Counted from the stretch's first letter, positions 32,001 through 43,734 are shown. The stretch is 64,000 bases of DNA from Buddleja alternifolia (GCA_019426215.1 CM033391.1:17100708-17164707), one strand, 5' to 3'. A program made the numbers and translations. The notes: generated by a model not told the origin, from the letters alone.

Positions 32001-34609
32001 TGTAACATCCAATATTCTCGGTTCCTAATTTCGTAGAAGCGAAGGTAAACATTATAATCACCGCTAATTAGATTTCATAAATTATTTGATTTTAGTGATT
32101 CGCGTTCGACCAAAAATATTCGTCTAGTTATGATATAGCTAATATCATATTCCACGAAAAATAGACAATCAATATTTACCTATTATAGTATATTAGTTGT
32201 GGGTAGGGTAATTATTCTAAAAGTTGTGTAGATAATGTAAGTATTAGTGGCAACATTATATATTCTTATAGGGGGCTGAAACGTGAGTATATATATATAT
32301 ATATACATAAATGTATATATATGTTCTTTGTAGATGCTAAACATTGGATTAGGTGTCATCATTAGAGGAAAACACCTTGACCCTCTCAAAAAACGTGGCA
32401 GCCAAATGATCCTTCCTTTCTTTATTATATTGTTAGTCATCCCCTTTTTCTTCTTCGAAATTTCACACACTCACAGCTGAAACACCCTCCCCAATTAAGC
32501 CTTCTTACTCCTCTTAAGATACAAACACTTGTAGGAAGAAAGAAATTCAATTGGAAGAGAGAACATAAAGCAAGACTAGGAAGCTTCATCTTATTTTATC
32601 ACTCTTTGAGGTATAAAATGACTAACTTTTATATTTTGATTATATGTTTAAAGTTGAGTAGATGCTTGTATTCAAGATGGATAACACCTTCAAGGTCTGA
32701 ATTTGAAAGTATTCTATCATGTATATGTATTTAGTTAAGTTAAATTGCTTGACATCCAGTTTTCAGAAAATTTCAGTTTCTGAAAGTTACGTTTAAAGCT
32801 GTAATGAGGTGCCTAAACTTGTGAGTTTGATTATGATAAATTTTCTGGAATAACTTGATTGTGTTTTAAACATCTATGAAAAATTTGGTAAGGGTTAGAG
32901 TTTTGTGGAATTTTCTAAAAATCGTTGAACAAAATCGCCAGTCTGTTCGGCGGAAGTGAAAATTGTTACTGTTTTGAAGATATTTCGTGTACCTGGAAAT
33001 TTTGGTTTACTCTAAAACTTTTACAGTATCTTGATACATGTGTTATAGAGACTTCATATAAATTTCGGAATTGTTCAGTAAACAGGGGAGTTTACAAAAA
33101 TATTGGAATATAAGGTGTCTGTTCTGAAACAAATCTGCCGGGACACTCCCTTTTCGTTGATCGAATCCCCAATTTGACAAGGAAATTAAATCTGGAAAAA
33201 TTATGTAGAATTTTTCATCATCCTATCTGATATCCTGAAAAATTTGAGAAAGAAATTCCAATCCAAGAATGTGTTAAAAAATTGTTGAAAAATATTGCGC
33301 ATGTAAGGGGGCTAGTTTGAACTTAGTTGCCTATATGTTTGGATAGTATGATATAACCTGTTGTATGTGATTAGCTTAAAAGTGTATTGTTTTGTGAAAA
33401 TGATGGTATTTTGAATCACAGGATACTTTCGTGATTCCGAGGCCGAGGCAACGACGCCGGTTTATTATTGTGAGGGTTTCTCTTATTCTTTCAACTTGAT
33501 CTTGCTTACCATTTTTCGTTCCCTTTATCTAATAAATCATAGCCAAGTGTGACCTCATAAAGTTTCATTGATCAGACTTTTATTCTCATCTAAGGTAAGT
33601 GTCCAACCGTGTCCCAATTTGTAGCCTATCGTTCTTGTTTCCGCTCGCTCTCGCTCGAATACAAATCAGTGTACATATTCTAGTAGGAAACTCGTTGAAA
33701 CGATTATTCTCCTTGGCTCTATTCCGTCGGCTAAGGGAGCTAAGTGCTATACGGGACAAAGTGCCACGTGACGGCGGGGGCCACCGCTTGAACCCGTAGG
33801 AGCCACCTCTAGAATCCCGAAGTCTGGCATCCATCCGCGATGTGTCATTTTCTTGATATACAGCTTTGATTCGAAAAAGCAGAGTGAAGGGAGCTAAGTG
33901 CTATACGGGACAAAGTGCCACGCGACGGCGGGAGCCACCTCTTGAACCCGTAGGAGCCACCACTAGAATCCCGACATTTGGAACACTTCATAGAACATAA
34001 AGGTGTGAAGCCTCCTGCTGGTATGGGACAGTGGAAGGTGGATCACGATCACATGATATGATTACAAAAGTACATGGGTTATGTCCTCTGATTCATACGT
34101 AACATACTCGATTAATTTAACTTGTGATATGTTATTCTATTCTTTTGCTTGCCATCGTATATGTCCATGTCGTTATTGATTTTTGCTGCAGATTCTATCT
34201 CTCCTGATAAGGTAAAGCAAGCCATTAGCCTACCTCACTGGGTCATTCGGACTCACCCCTCCTTCTTTCTTCCTTTTCAGATAAGCTTAGAATGTCGGAT
34301 ACAAATGGAGAAATGAGAAATAAAGGAAGCATTGGTTTGTTTCTATCAAAGGGAGTAATGTTTTGGGATGTACGATTGGGTATGTATATGTTTTGGCTTG
34401 GAGATTTGTAATTGATAGGGTTATTGTTTAATTGTGTAAGACTGATGAATAAGGTATTGTTGGTTTAAGTGGAATGAAATTCTTTTAGTTTTAGTAGATG
34501 AAGAATTGGTATAGTTCTGACGCTTAGCGCCAGCTCAAGAAAGGACAGTCTCGTGGATCGAGCTAGTGTCGCGGTGTAGCGGGCCACCAGGTGGTCGGTG
34601 GGCGTTACA
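32001..34609 (+). repeat. Chromovirus 3' LTR (2609 bp)
   Basis: Intact LTR from TGTAACATCC to GGCGTTACA, followed by TGTAT. It carries two GC-rich 86-bp units (33735-33820, 33889-33974) and lacks the inverted segment found in the 5' LTR. Confidence 0.92.
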
Positions 34610-34614
34610 TGTAT

Positions 34615-35208
34615 CCTCTCATATCCCATGTCAATTGAGGTTAACATCCGTTTAGCCTCATAAGTACGATTAGATAACACATTATCCTCAAGTAGCAAGC
34701 TTTTTAATAGACCAAGTAAGTCTGTGAAACTCTTATCACTCCACCCATTGTTGGCTTTTAACTTGTATAGCTTTAGAACTGCTTTCAATCTTGTGAATTT
34801 ACTACCACTATACAGTGGTGTCTTTGAATCACTTGTCAAATTGTCAAACATTTTAGGACAATTTCGCAAATCCTCCTCAATCACATTTGTCATCTCCTCC
34901 AAACGATCAGGCTCATAATCATTCATGTTGAAATCCTATGATGGATATGATGTACCACCCAAATCATCTGACGTGACACCGCTTTTACCTTGTCTTGTCG
35001 AACGTGTGTAGCTTTTATCAATTCCATTACACACCAAATGATCTTCCGACTTACGTGGACTAATTCTCTTTCCAAAACAACAACGTAAACAAGGGCAAGT
35101 GATCCTAGTTCGATCTGGTGCATGCTCAACCGCAAACTTTATGAACTCTTTCACCCCTTTCTCATACTGTTCCAACATACGATCCGTTAAAATCCACCTT
35201 CGATCCAT
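34615..35208 (-). CDS. CACTA TNPD transposase, N-terminal part
   Basis: From ATG at 35208: MDRRWILTDRMLEQYEKGVK, FIKFAVEHAPDRTRITCPC and LRCCFGKRI, the Transpos_assoc domain (PF13963) that begins CACTA TNPD proteins, with its Cys pair. A break lies near 34930-34940. 34926-34615 then continues with KLYKLKANNGWSDKSFTDLL, NRTYEAKRMLTSIDMGYERI. The frame reaches codons for IH exactly at the chromovirus junction and resumes in frame at 22779 (HVCLNDC), so the gene was continuous here before that insertion. Whether the break near 34930 is an intron or a frameshift is not settled. Confidence 0.88.
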
Positions 35209-35216
35209 CTTGATTT

Positions 35217-35373
35217 TGAATTAATTAAATTAAACAATTTTGTCATCAGTTGATAGTTGAATTAATTAATCATTTTCATTTTAATTTATTTCCGATTATT
35301 CTAGAAAAAATTCGGTAGAGTAACAACGCAAATATTTCTACCAAGTTCTCAACTTAATCTTCACCCAGGTAGG
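35217..35373. other. Junction between CACTA 5' side and Sirevirus-like sequence
   Basis: AT-rich 157 bp with no CACTA terminal repeat. The exact breakpoint cannot be placed. No gene seen. Confidence 0.5.
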
Positions 35374-35880
35374 TTGCAACCAACAAAATTCGGATCTTAC
35401 GATCCGCTAAAATCTCCGCCACCAAAGCGTCAGCAAATATCTCCTCTTTCTGCGTTTAGACTCCCATCTTGGATAACTGCTTATGGGGTAAATGATTCTG
35501 CTGGCACACCTAGTAGAACGCTAAGAGAACCTCCACTAGCACTATATCCAAATCTACCAATACCTTCTAAAGCACGGCTTGAACAGTTTGACATCCCTCT
35601 TCAAAGAGCATCCATTCCAGAACCTACAGATCTAAGAATTTTAGCTGAAGAGAGGCAGATGACCGACTTCAACCGAGCTTTCAGAATTTGTCTAAGGTAT
35701 GTGGGTATTGACCCGACTGAATGGGACAAACACTTTATTGCTTTCAAGAAGAGACAAATGGAAGAAAATAAGCTCATAATTGACAAAGATCATGAAGCGA
35801 TGATGACTTTGGAAGACAACCTAACTGAAGCTATCCGAGCTGAAATGCCCAAGCGATATATAGTTAGACCAAGTCGTTAA
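35374..35880 (+). CDS. 3'-terminal ORF of a Sirevirus-like Copia element
   Basis: A 168-residue open frame with a Pro/Ser-rich start (PLKSPPPKRQQISPLSAF) and a charged helical second half (RQMTDFNRAFRICLRYVGID, FIAFKKRQMEENKLI). I do not recognise a named domain. It lies 220 bp upstream of a polypurine tract and LTR of Sirevirus type, the place where those elements carry an extra ORF. No membrane segment is evident in this frame. It may be the C-terminal piece of a longer ORF whose 5' part was lost at the CACTA junction. Confidence 0.45.
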   Translation: MQPTKFGSYDPLKSPPPKRQQISPLSAFRLPSWITAYGVNDSAGTPSRTLREPPLALYPNLPIPSKARLEQFDIPLQRASIPEPTDLRILAEERQMTDFNRAFRICLRYVGIDPTEWDKHFIAFKKRQMEENKLIIDKDHEAMMTLEDNLTEAIRAEMPKRYIVRPSR

Positions 35881-36086
35881 GGCTTTTTGATTTGCATTAT
35901 CTATATTCTTGTCTCTTATGTAACTTTTGTTTAGTTGTAAAATGCTTGTAATCATTGATATATATATAAAATGCATTTTCAGCTGAAACATCTCGTTGAA
36001 GCATAACTAACATCAACTAACCAAAGCTAACTTTCTTTTTGGCCATCTAACTCTTGAACTATAAAAGAGTAAGTATTGCCATCATC

Positions 36087-36099
36087 AAAAAGGGAAAAA
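36087..36099 (+). other. Polypurine tract of the Sirevirus-like element
   Basis: AAAAAGGGAAAAA within 'catcatcaaaaaggg', the characteristic sequence before Sirevirus-type 3' LTRs, followed by TGTTAGG at 36101. Confidence 0.82.
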
Positions 36100-36100
36100 T

Positions 36101-37620
36101 TGTTAGGAATTTCATGTTAGATGTTTTGATGATGACAATTAGGATTAATTGTTAGACCCATTTTACTTAGAAAACATGTATAAGCTTTGAGTGTTAGATT
36201 TGTAATAGACTTTATAGGCTTCGTTATATTTTTATTCTAGATTATTAAGCTAAGTATTCTTAGACTGAGCGTCTGATAAATTCTGAGTGAGCTTAGCAGT
36301 AGTTTAGTTTGAAGACTCAAGCGCCTGAAGTCTGAATGAAGATGAAGATTCCGAGCGTCTAAATGACCAGCTATAACAAGCGTTACTTATAGGACAGAAG
36401 TAATTCAAAGATGAATGAGTGTCTATCAATGACTGATTTAACCTGAATTTATTTGTAAGTCCAGAAGGAGTTTAATGCAAATATTCTCAGTGCATTAAGT
36501 GTCAACTGGCATTTAATTCAAATGCATTAAATGCTGATAAGAGCATTAAATGTGATAAGCACTTTCAGACGTACGGAGAAGCCACTCTATTGGACTGTCA
36601 ACTTTCACAGACTACAGCACCAACTTTTGTCCAACAGATTTTCAGGAGAAACGACAAAAGTTGTTCACTCGTGGAAGTGAGAGACACGCGCCTATGTATG
36701 TGTCAAACGGACATTTTTTCCAAGATTGCCTATAAATAGGACTTAAACAACAAGCCAAAAACAACACGATTAAGAACAAGCCAAACTGCTGTTGCATTGA
36801 AGTCTCATACTTTAAATTCTCAGAAAAGCCAGAATCTTCAAGCAAACATTCTCCTTACTTTTCTTCAATTCCTGAGATAGTCAACCAAATATCTCAAACA
36901 TTCTTTTCAAAGAAACCTACATTACTACTAAGATATTCCCAGTTGTTTGAACTTTATCAAAATCAAACAAACAGTTTAGAAAAACCTCATCCAAGCCTCG
37001 CGATCTGTGTGAAGTCGAAGTGGGATACTTGCATTATTTCTGAGTGAAAGAAACAAGAGGATAGAAGTGTCTTGGAGCAGAAATCTGTGTGATCAAGGAG
37101 CTTAAGTTATCAACATCCATCTCTCCTTAATTTGTAGAAGTTTCTGTGTGATTCTTTGAGAATCATCTTAGTGGATTGCCTCCAAGTGTTCAAGGAGAAG
37201 AAGGACGTAGTTGGGATTACACCACCCAACGAACCTTACAAATATCGTGCTCTTTACTTTACAGTTATTTTTATATTATATCATTGCATAAATCTGTTAA
37301 GTAAAACTCAAGTGAACGCTAAGCAACTAAGGAACCGTTTGTGACGCTAAAGCTTTCAATCAAGAAGACTATAAAATCAATTTCGATGTGCTAACACTGA
37401 TCAAAGAAGTGAACGCTTAAACCCATTTGGTTATAGTATTCAAATCTTGAAGTCTAAGTTAACTTTCTAAAAACAGTCTTCATTAGACGCTCAAGTCAAG
37501 CGCCTATTTTTCAAGTGTCCAACGAATTTCAATACGAATCTTTTTGAAGTTGAAAAAGACTTCAGGGTCTATTCAACCCCCCTCCTTCTAGACCCTTTCG
37601 TATTCCACTTGGGACCAACA
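36101..37620 (+). repeat. Sirevirus-like LTR (1520 bp)
   Basis: Starts TGTTAGGAATTTC and ends GGACCAACA. It has a polypurine tract in front and GGTATCAAAG (primer-site-like) behind, so element interior seems present on both sides. That suggests an LTR shared by two tandem units or a recombination product. It contains the repeated 'gcgtctga/gcgcctga' strings usual in such LTRs. Confidence 0.78.
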
Positions 37621-38773
37621 GGTATCAAAGTTTTTGGTGAGCGATATCAAGCATATTGACCTTTTCTTTAGTCTTCCTGACGGTTCAAAGGCTTCGATGG
37701 TCAAGTTGATTATGGAGCGTCGATACTAAATGTTTATGTTATTTCTAAACTGGTTTAATGTGTTTTGTTCTTAAATGTTGGGATTTCTATTCCAAACATT
37801 ATACTTTTGGTAATCCGATTACTTACTATGGATAACAATGAATTATAATGTTAGTTTTGAAAGCTGATTTCTTGTAGTTTGCTATTAGGTTGCGAGAATT
37901 TCTGACATCGAATTTATATATGTTTTGTTTGGTAACAGTTATTAGGAACTTATCCTTTGGAATGAACGGTTTTCGACATATCAACGATAGATTATTAGGG
38001 ATGATAATGTCTGTGTGGATGGACTTGCAAGAAAGGGGCTGTTATTGAGGGACATGAGCAGATTTGGTGTGAGCCTCCAGCTAACATTTGCTTTCTGCTA
38101 GAGGAGGATGGAGGACATTAGCCATTTGGTGTTTCTCAATTCAAGCCTAGCCTAACAATGGTGCCAATAATGCTTTTATTATCCATGTCTTACTTATATT
38201 AGTCATAACAAATTATATAAATATTATTTCAATAATAATAAGTAATTCCCAAATAATTTCATTTCAAATATTATGAGTTCTTTTAAATCCGATGGTATCG
38301 AACGTGTTTTGATGTATCGGTCGTGGCTAAGACAAAGTTCTTATCTCAAGGTGGATGTAGATGAATTTGTATCTTCAGTAGGAAAAGTGATGTCAGTTGC
38401 TCATTCATAGTATGTCCAGACTGCTTATGTGACTGTTTGCTCAATTACATCAGCCAAATATAATTACATGACCCATGCTCTTTAGGTCAAATTGCAATTA
38501 TAATCATAATTAAAGCCGCAAAATTATCTTTCATTTCACATGAGAAGCCAAAATACGATCATTCAAGTACATATCCACCTTCCTAAACTAATACCGATGA
38601 AAATCATTAGGAAGGGATTCAAAACACAGCCACTAAACTAATACCAAATACGATACGATAATGTTAAATCCTAAATATTTTCTTACTATAATATGCATCA
38701 TAAAATCACATACACTTGAACTGAATACTCATCATATCCGTCAACGTTGTGATCCTTAGCCAAATATCTTTCT
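37621..38773. other. Possible Sirevirus leader, then AT-rich non-genic DNA
   Basis: 37621-37630 resembles a primer-binding site and about 100 bp after it could be element leader. The rest holds no recognisable gene; the last few hundred bases are probably 3' flank of the minus-strand gene ending at 38774. Confidence 0.5.
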
Positions 38774-39640
38774 TCAATCAAAGTTTTTGGGAGAGTTTGA
38801 CGAAAAGGAGCTTGGAGCAATGGAATCTTCACCATTGTTATAGTGCATCGGGGGTGCTGGGGCATCATATGTTGAAGTTGGGAAGTGAATTAGAGCTTCT
38901 TCGAACTCAGCATATCCATCTAAAGCATTGTCAGATACATAGGGCACCATTTCCCTCCAAAAGTTGTTGTTGCTGTCTGGGCTGTCTGATGCAGTTGAGA
39001 TATTTATCACAGTTTCTTCAACCATTGGCTGAAAGGGTGCATGGAAAGGCATCTCTTCTTGCTCTTCGTCGTCAGATGATATATTAATGTAATAGTTTGG
39101 AACATCATCATCACCGAAAATCACCTGCAACTCCCTCCAGTTGGGATCCCCATATGTCATATACGCATACGCAAATGGTTGTTCCTGCAAGGAACGATCA
39201 AGTTAAATACTTACAAATGATATATGAGCACGTATTAAACTCAAACAAAATCATTTCACAAGGGTGCCAATAACTATTTAAATGTTTATCTTATATATAA
39301 CCTTGGATATGTGATCCCAGACGAAAAGAGCTCCAGTGATGATGTTTGTGTATGGATTGTATGAAACTCCAGTCAGATGTACGAGCCAATCGAACACTCG
39401 ATAACATTTTTGTAGTTTTCTCACCTTCTGACGGCACTCCTCAAAGGTGAAGTCTTTGTTCAGTTGGTTGTTAATGATCCATTGGAGCTGCTCAACAGTC
39501 AATGAGTTATTGGCTCCAACACGAAAGTGACCACGAATCTCTTTAGCATGAAGTTGCTTGATGAATAGCTTATCAACTTCTGCAGTCCATTTCTCATCAT
39601 AGAGAAAATCCACCTGTCTAAACAAAGCTCTTGGAGGCAT
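38774..39640 (-). CDS. Myb/SANT-like DNA-binding protein, two exons
   Basis: Exon 1 runs from ATG at 39640 (MPPRALFRQ) to about 39302, with a GT donor after VWDHISK. Exon 2 runs from about 39185, after a TTGCAG acceptor, to the stop at 38774. Exon 1 encodes a Myb_DNA-bind_3 domain: EKWTAEVDKLFIKQLHAKEI, FEECRQKVRKLQKCYRVFDW and YNPYTNIITGALFVWDHI. Exon 2 continues EQPFAYAYMTYGDPNWRELQ-VIFG, the usual end of that domain, then an acidic tail (SSDDEEQEEM). About 250 residues, no internal stop. Relatives include L10-interacting Myb-domain proteins and the Myb-like ORFs of PIF/Harbinger elements, so it may be a host gene or TE-derived. Confidence 0.75.
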
Positions 39641-39699
39641 TCTTAATGATGAGAAGAGGAAACAAAGTATGAAGTTGTAATTCACCTCAACTAAACAAA

Positions 39700-41299
39700 G
39701 GCCTATTTGTAGAAAAAATTCACAGCATTGAGCATTAATAATTTGTGGTTATCATCCTTCAACAAGTTAAGTTTTAAGGGCTCAAGGAAAATCTTCTAGC
39801 ATTTATTGAGTATGAGGTTGTGGTGGCTTTGGAGACTATTTTCTTCTAGCTATGATTAGTTTAAGGGCTCAATGTAACATTTGAAGAAATAATAATGATT
39901 TAGTCCTACATTAATCACAGGAAATCTTCACAAAAAAACCGCATTTAATTCAGTAATGAAAAGAACAAAAAGTTCCAATAAATGCTTGAATATATTGGAT
40001 TCAGCTTCCTTGAATTAAGGAGCATTTAAGTCATCACTCTGTATTAGAAGTGACAAAAAGTCAAATATCACATGCACAGCAATTGCTGAATTCTATTCAG
40101 GAACTTAGGTGCATTAATTAAGGCACTGACGTAGTTTCAACCACCAAAAAGTACACTTTGGTTCTTCCAACAAATAAAATTGCTCAACAACAAATTTGTT
40201 CAAAACAAATTTTTAATTTAGAAACGTATTATGCATGTGAATCAATCAATTAATCTGTATTAACAGATAACTGAAAGTTCAATGTGTTTTGTATGAAATC
40301 AAGCTTATAGTAAATAATATATCACAAGAATATGTGAATGATAGATACGTTTCACAAATGATTATGAAATCATGCAAAGAATCTGACAAAGTAAGATTCA
40401 TACAAGCACATTAGGAACTGCCCATGTAATTAAATTCTAATATTCTTGATTCATATCATTTAGCACTAAACATACATTGCTCAATAATAAGGAATAGAAG
40501 TAGTTGTGAAACCTGAACGATGCGAAGATATTTCCATTTTCTACTTTGTCTCTAAGTTGCATAAATCCAAAGGACTTATACTATGTAAACAATCTGCAAA
40601 ATCAATGTCAACAGAACAGAACACTATGATAAGTCAATAGAAGATAATGCAACTCATGATAATGCAACTCATTTTACTGCCACACATATGCATAAATATA
40701 CCGAAAAAAAAGCTCAATATGATCATGAAGTTAGAAAACTAAAAATTGCAATGAAATAGGTACAGAATAATTGCATGAGTGAAGTTTAAACCATTTACTG
40801 CTCTTAGCAAGAAAGTTGTAACAAATATTTCAATGCAAAGAAACTTAGTAGGAATGGAGGAGAAATTTAAATTTTTATATGAAAGCAAATATGCTTAAGC
40901 AAGAATGTAGGAGAAATTAATTAATACTTAAATGCAAGTAAGCTTAACAAGAATGTAGTAGAGTTGTAATTAATATTTTAATGAAAATAGGTATTCTAAT
41001 ATTTATATGAGTTGTATGAAATCTCCAGCAGTGATTGTACATTGAAATGCACCCTAGTCAGGACTTTGTTCAATTGAATTTTTTGTGATTTGTTGATCAA
41101 ATATCCGATATAATGATGTAAAGATATGTTACATATTTGTGATTGCAAATGTTTTGCAATGTTTGACGGATATACTTGGACACACAACCAACCAACTCTT
41201 TGCACCATACGGTCTTTAAAAAAATAGACAATATTATAATTCCAGAAAATTAAGAACATTAAAGTCCATATTACATTTTACATTAACCCCTCAAGGTAA
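39700..41299. other. AT-rich intergenic DNA
   Basis: No domain is recognisable. The ORF at 40996-41259 (minus) has no known match and is probably chance or the 3' flank of the GRF-like gene. Confidence 0.5.
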
Positions 41300-41317
41300 C
41301 TAAGAAACATAACATAA

Positions 41318-41813
41318 TAAAGATGACAACCTACTATTTGATATTTTGCTTATGCGAAAGGCATTAAAGCTTCCAAATATAACAGATACTGTACACACCC
41401 ATGAAACATCAACCAAACTGAGCATACGTTTATACCTCTTCTTGTAGGATTCCAATGTCACTTCATATGTACCAACTTGATTCTTTAAATCATTCATAAT
41501 TTGCAAAGTTCTAGGGGGTGGGTGTCTCTGCATTAAGCCAAGTGAAGAACTTGCAGCTACTTTCCTGTCATCCGTTTCATAGGGTTTAGATACATATAAA
41601 TACAACACATAAAATGCATAGACAAATAAAATAATCTTACCCCTCAAATTGGACACGACATGAATTGCCTTCCAGGGTTACCACGGGTCATTGCTGACAG
41701 CACATACAACTGAAAACCACAGGGCCAAAATCTAGGTTCTTCTGGTTGATTACCGGTATATCGAGAAGTGTAGTATATGCTACCCCTACTGCGGACTTAA
41801 AAAAAATTATATT
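41318..41813 (-). pseudogene. GRF-type zinc-finger protein, broken or mis-spliced
   Basis: Minus-strand exon 41813-41645 encodes SRGSIYYTSRYTGNQPEEP, then FWPCGFQLYVLSAMTRGNPG and RQFMSCP, the core of a GRF zinc finger (CG, then T-x-x-NPGR-x-F and CP). A TGA follows CPI, shortly before a good GTAAG donor near 41640. The next exon (to 41318) has LGLMQRHPPPRTLQIMNDLK, then YEVTLESYKKRYKRM and a hydrophobic tail (VDVSWVCTVSVIFGSF). That is the coiled coil plus membrane anchor typical of short plant GRF proteins. The stop and missing start exon suggest a pseudogene, but splicing was not resolved. The cellular role of these proteins is not well known. Confidence 0.6.
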
Positions 41814-41858
41814 ATTATTAAACATGGTTGTAGATCTGCTAAGAATACAAGGCTTTAT

Positions 41859-42090
41859 CAAAACATGGCTTTAGATCTATTAACCATGCATAATTTTGTG
41901 ATATGCTGTAATTGTGATATATTATTGTTTCAGTAAATTTGTTCATGTATATAACAAAACATGGCCTTAGATCTATTAACTACGAATAATTTAGTGATAT
42001 TTTAACTGTGATATATTTTCAACTAATATTTCAGTAATTTTGTTCATGTATATAACCAAACATGGCTTTAGATCCACATAGAAAAGTGCG
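41859..42090. repeat. Diverged tandem repeat of about 100 bp
   Basis: The string AACATGGC(T/C)TTAGATCTA or a close variant recurs at about 41860, 41958 and 42059. Each of the first two is followed by TTTAGTGATAT-like sequence and GTTCATGTATATAAC. Period about 97-102 bp. Confidence 0.7.
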
Positions 42091-42744
42091 CAAAAAAATT
42101 GCTCATACATAGTTGAAATACTGTGTTATTAATCTAAAAATTTCTTTTCAAACGCTTTAAATTATATACCAATTTTAACATATCTACAATTGTGTTATCT
42201 ATTACATGGATCATTTATTTAGAAACATACTGCTAATTGCACAACTGTATTTTTATTCTTTTTTCTGAGTAAGCCTTTGTCAAATAGCAAAGTTAAGTAA
42301 TGTCCATAAACAGTTATTTATGGGACAATTTCCAAATGAGCAATTTTTTGTAGTTAATTAATTTTCAATATAACAGCTCAAGTCATTTCTCTATCTTTAG
42401 CTATATCTACTGCATAATCTTTAAAAGTGAAAATTTTATGGTTTATGCTTTAAAAATGATCAAAATCAATATAATTCTGCATGACGCAATGAAATGCTGA
42501 AAGAACACTAGCTCAAAATTCCGATGGCACTTTCTTGTTAAGCTTAAGAAAGAAAAAGTTAGAAACTTGTTTGTTTTGTGCAAGACCTAATATATGTCAG
42601 TTTCAAAAACGTGATTGTAATGTTAAGATATCTCAGACAAGTCGTGCACAAGTGTATTTAAGTTATTCTCCTAATTAAGCCTTTGTCAAAAATCAAGTTA
42701 ATTAATGTCCATAATCAGTAATGAATGTTCAAAAAAGTTTAGCT
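42091..42744. other. Non-genic AT-rich DNA
   Basis: No coding or RNA feature seen between the tandem repeat and the left edge of the truncated Athila/Tat-like element. Confidence 0.5.
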
Positions 42745-43734
42745 CAAAAAACTAGATCTTTTAAACAATTCGCTTCTTTTTGGCTTGAGCTTAGCTCAAA
42801 TTAGCATAATAGTACAGTATATAGGCATGAAACTTTTCACCTCCAGTACATATTAGCCTGACCACTTGTGGTCATACCAAACTTCAACCTTTTTAATTCA
42901 TTGTTTAGCATAAAAAAATTACTACTCAACTTATAACCTTATGAAAAATCTAAGTTAATTTTTCCGGGAGAAACTCCTTAAGTGTCTCAAGATGGTTATC
43001 CTCTCAACTCCTCTACCCTCGATTCATTGTGCAATGTGAATCATCTAAGAAATCAATCCTAGTCTAGGGTCTCCATGAGCAATTTCAAAGATATATATGT
43101 TCATTTAAATTCAAATTATTTCAAAAAATCATGCCTTTTTTTAAAGTGAATCAATTTAAATGCATCAATTGGAAGGACTAAAAAAAAAAAACCATGCTTG
43201 ATTTTCTCAACATAAACACATATAAACATGATAGCATACAAATTCCCCCAAACTTGAGCTAAACGAGGTACACATGACATGACAAAAATAGCAAACACAT
43301 GGTGATCAATCATATGAATGTATTAAAACCACAAAGTACTACCCACATATACCCCCAAACTTAAACTCAACATTGTCCCCAATGTTGTCTCACATAAACG
43401 CATGCAAAAGGTATAAGAGTACTTACAATCAAAGATTGTTGAAAAACAATCCTTCATCACAAATATGTTCCAAATCAAACTCATCTCATCAAAATAGGCC
43501 TCTCAAAACAACGGGGAATTGCTACTATAACATGTTCAACATACTTATCAAACAAACCATTAAGCATATTAAAACACATGCCAAAAGTGCATGCTTATAC
43601 AAAACAAATAAAACGAAAAGCAAAAACAAAAAAAAAGAAAGCAAAAAAAATAAAAGAAAACTCACAAAGTTTGGGTTGCCTCCCAAGAAGCGCTCTTTTA
43701 AAGTCACTAGCTTGACTTTATGTAAGAGATTGAC

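Larger units (their letters stand above)
22785..34609 (+). mobile_element. Chromovirus-type Ty3/gypsy element inside CACTA
   Basis: LTRs begin TGTAACATCC and end GGGCGTTACA; flanking TGTAT copies (22780-22784, 34610-34614) prove one insertion. The 5' LTR (22785-28328) is swollen by about 3 kb of inverted related LTR; the 3' LTR is 32001-34609. The primer site is at 28334-28345 and the polypurine tract at 31987-32000. Of the genes, only integrase remnants and a chromodomain are recognisable, pointing to the Tekay/Del branch. The interior is only about 3.7 kb. LTR parts present in both copies look about 99% alike, so a coding-dead element moved recently or was recently homogenised. Confidence 0.92.
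18197..35216 (-). mobile_element. CACTA (En/Spm) transposon, split by a Ty3/gypsy insertion
   Basis: The left end reads CACTACTACAGAAATGACC, a typical CACTA terminal repeat, followed by dense short inverted subterminal motifs. On the minus strand come Transpos_assoc, TNPD (Transposase_21), a TNPA/Transposase_24-like part, DUF8039 and a Ulp1/C48 peptidase. Positions 22785-34614 are a later Ty3/gypsy insertion plus its duplicated TGTAT. The right terminus (which should read TGTAGTAGTG) was not found; the element seems cut off soon after 35216, where Sirevirus-like sequence takes over. The right limit is therefore approximate. Confidence 0.92.

Noticed and set aside
35374..35880. Envelope-like gene
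   Set aside because: The place fits a Sirevirus extra ORF, but no signal peptide, membrane segment or known domain is visible, so no such function is claimed.
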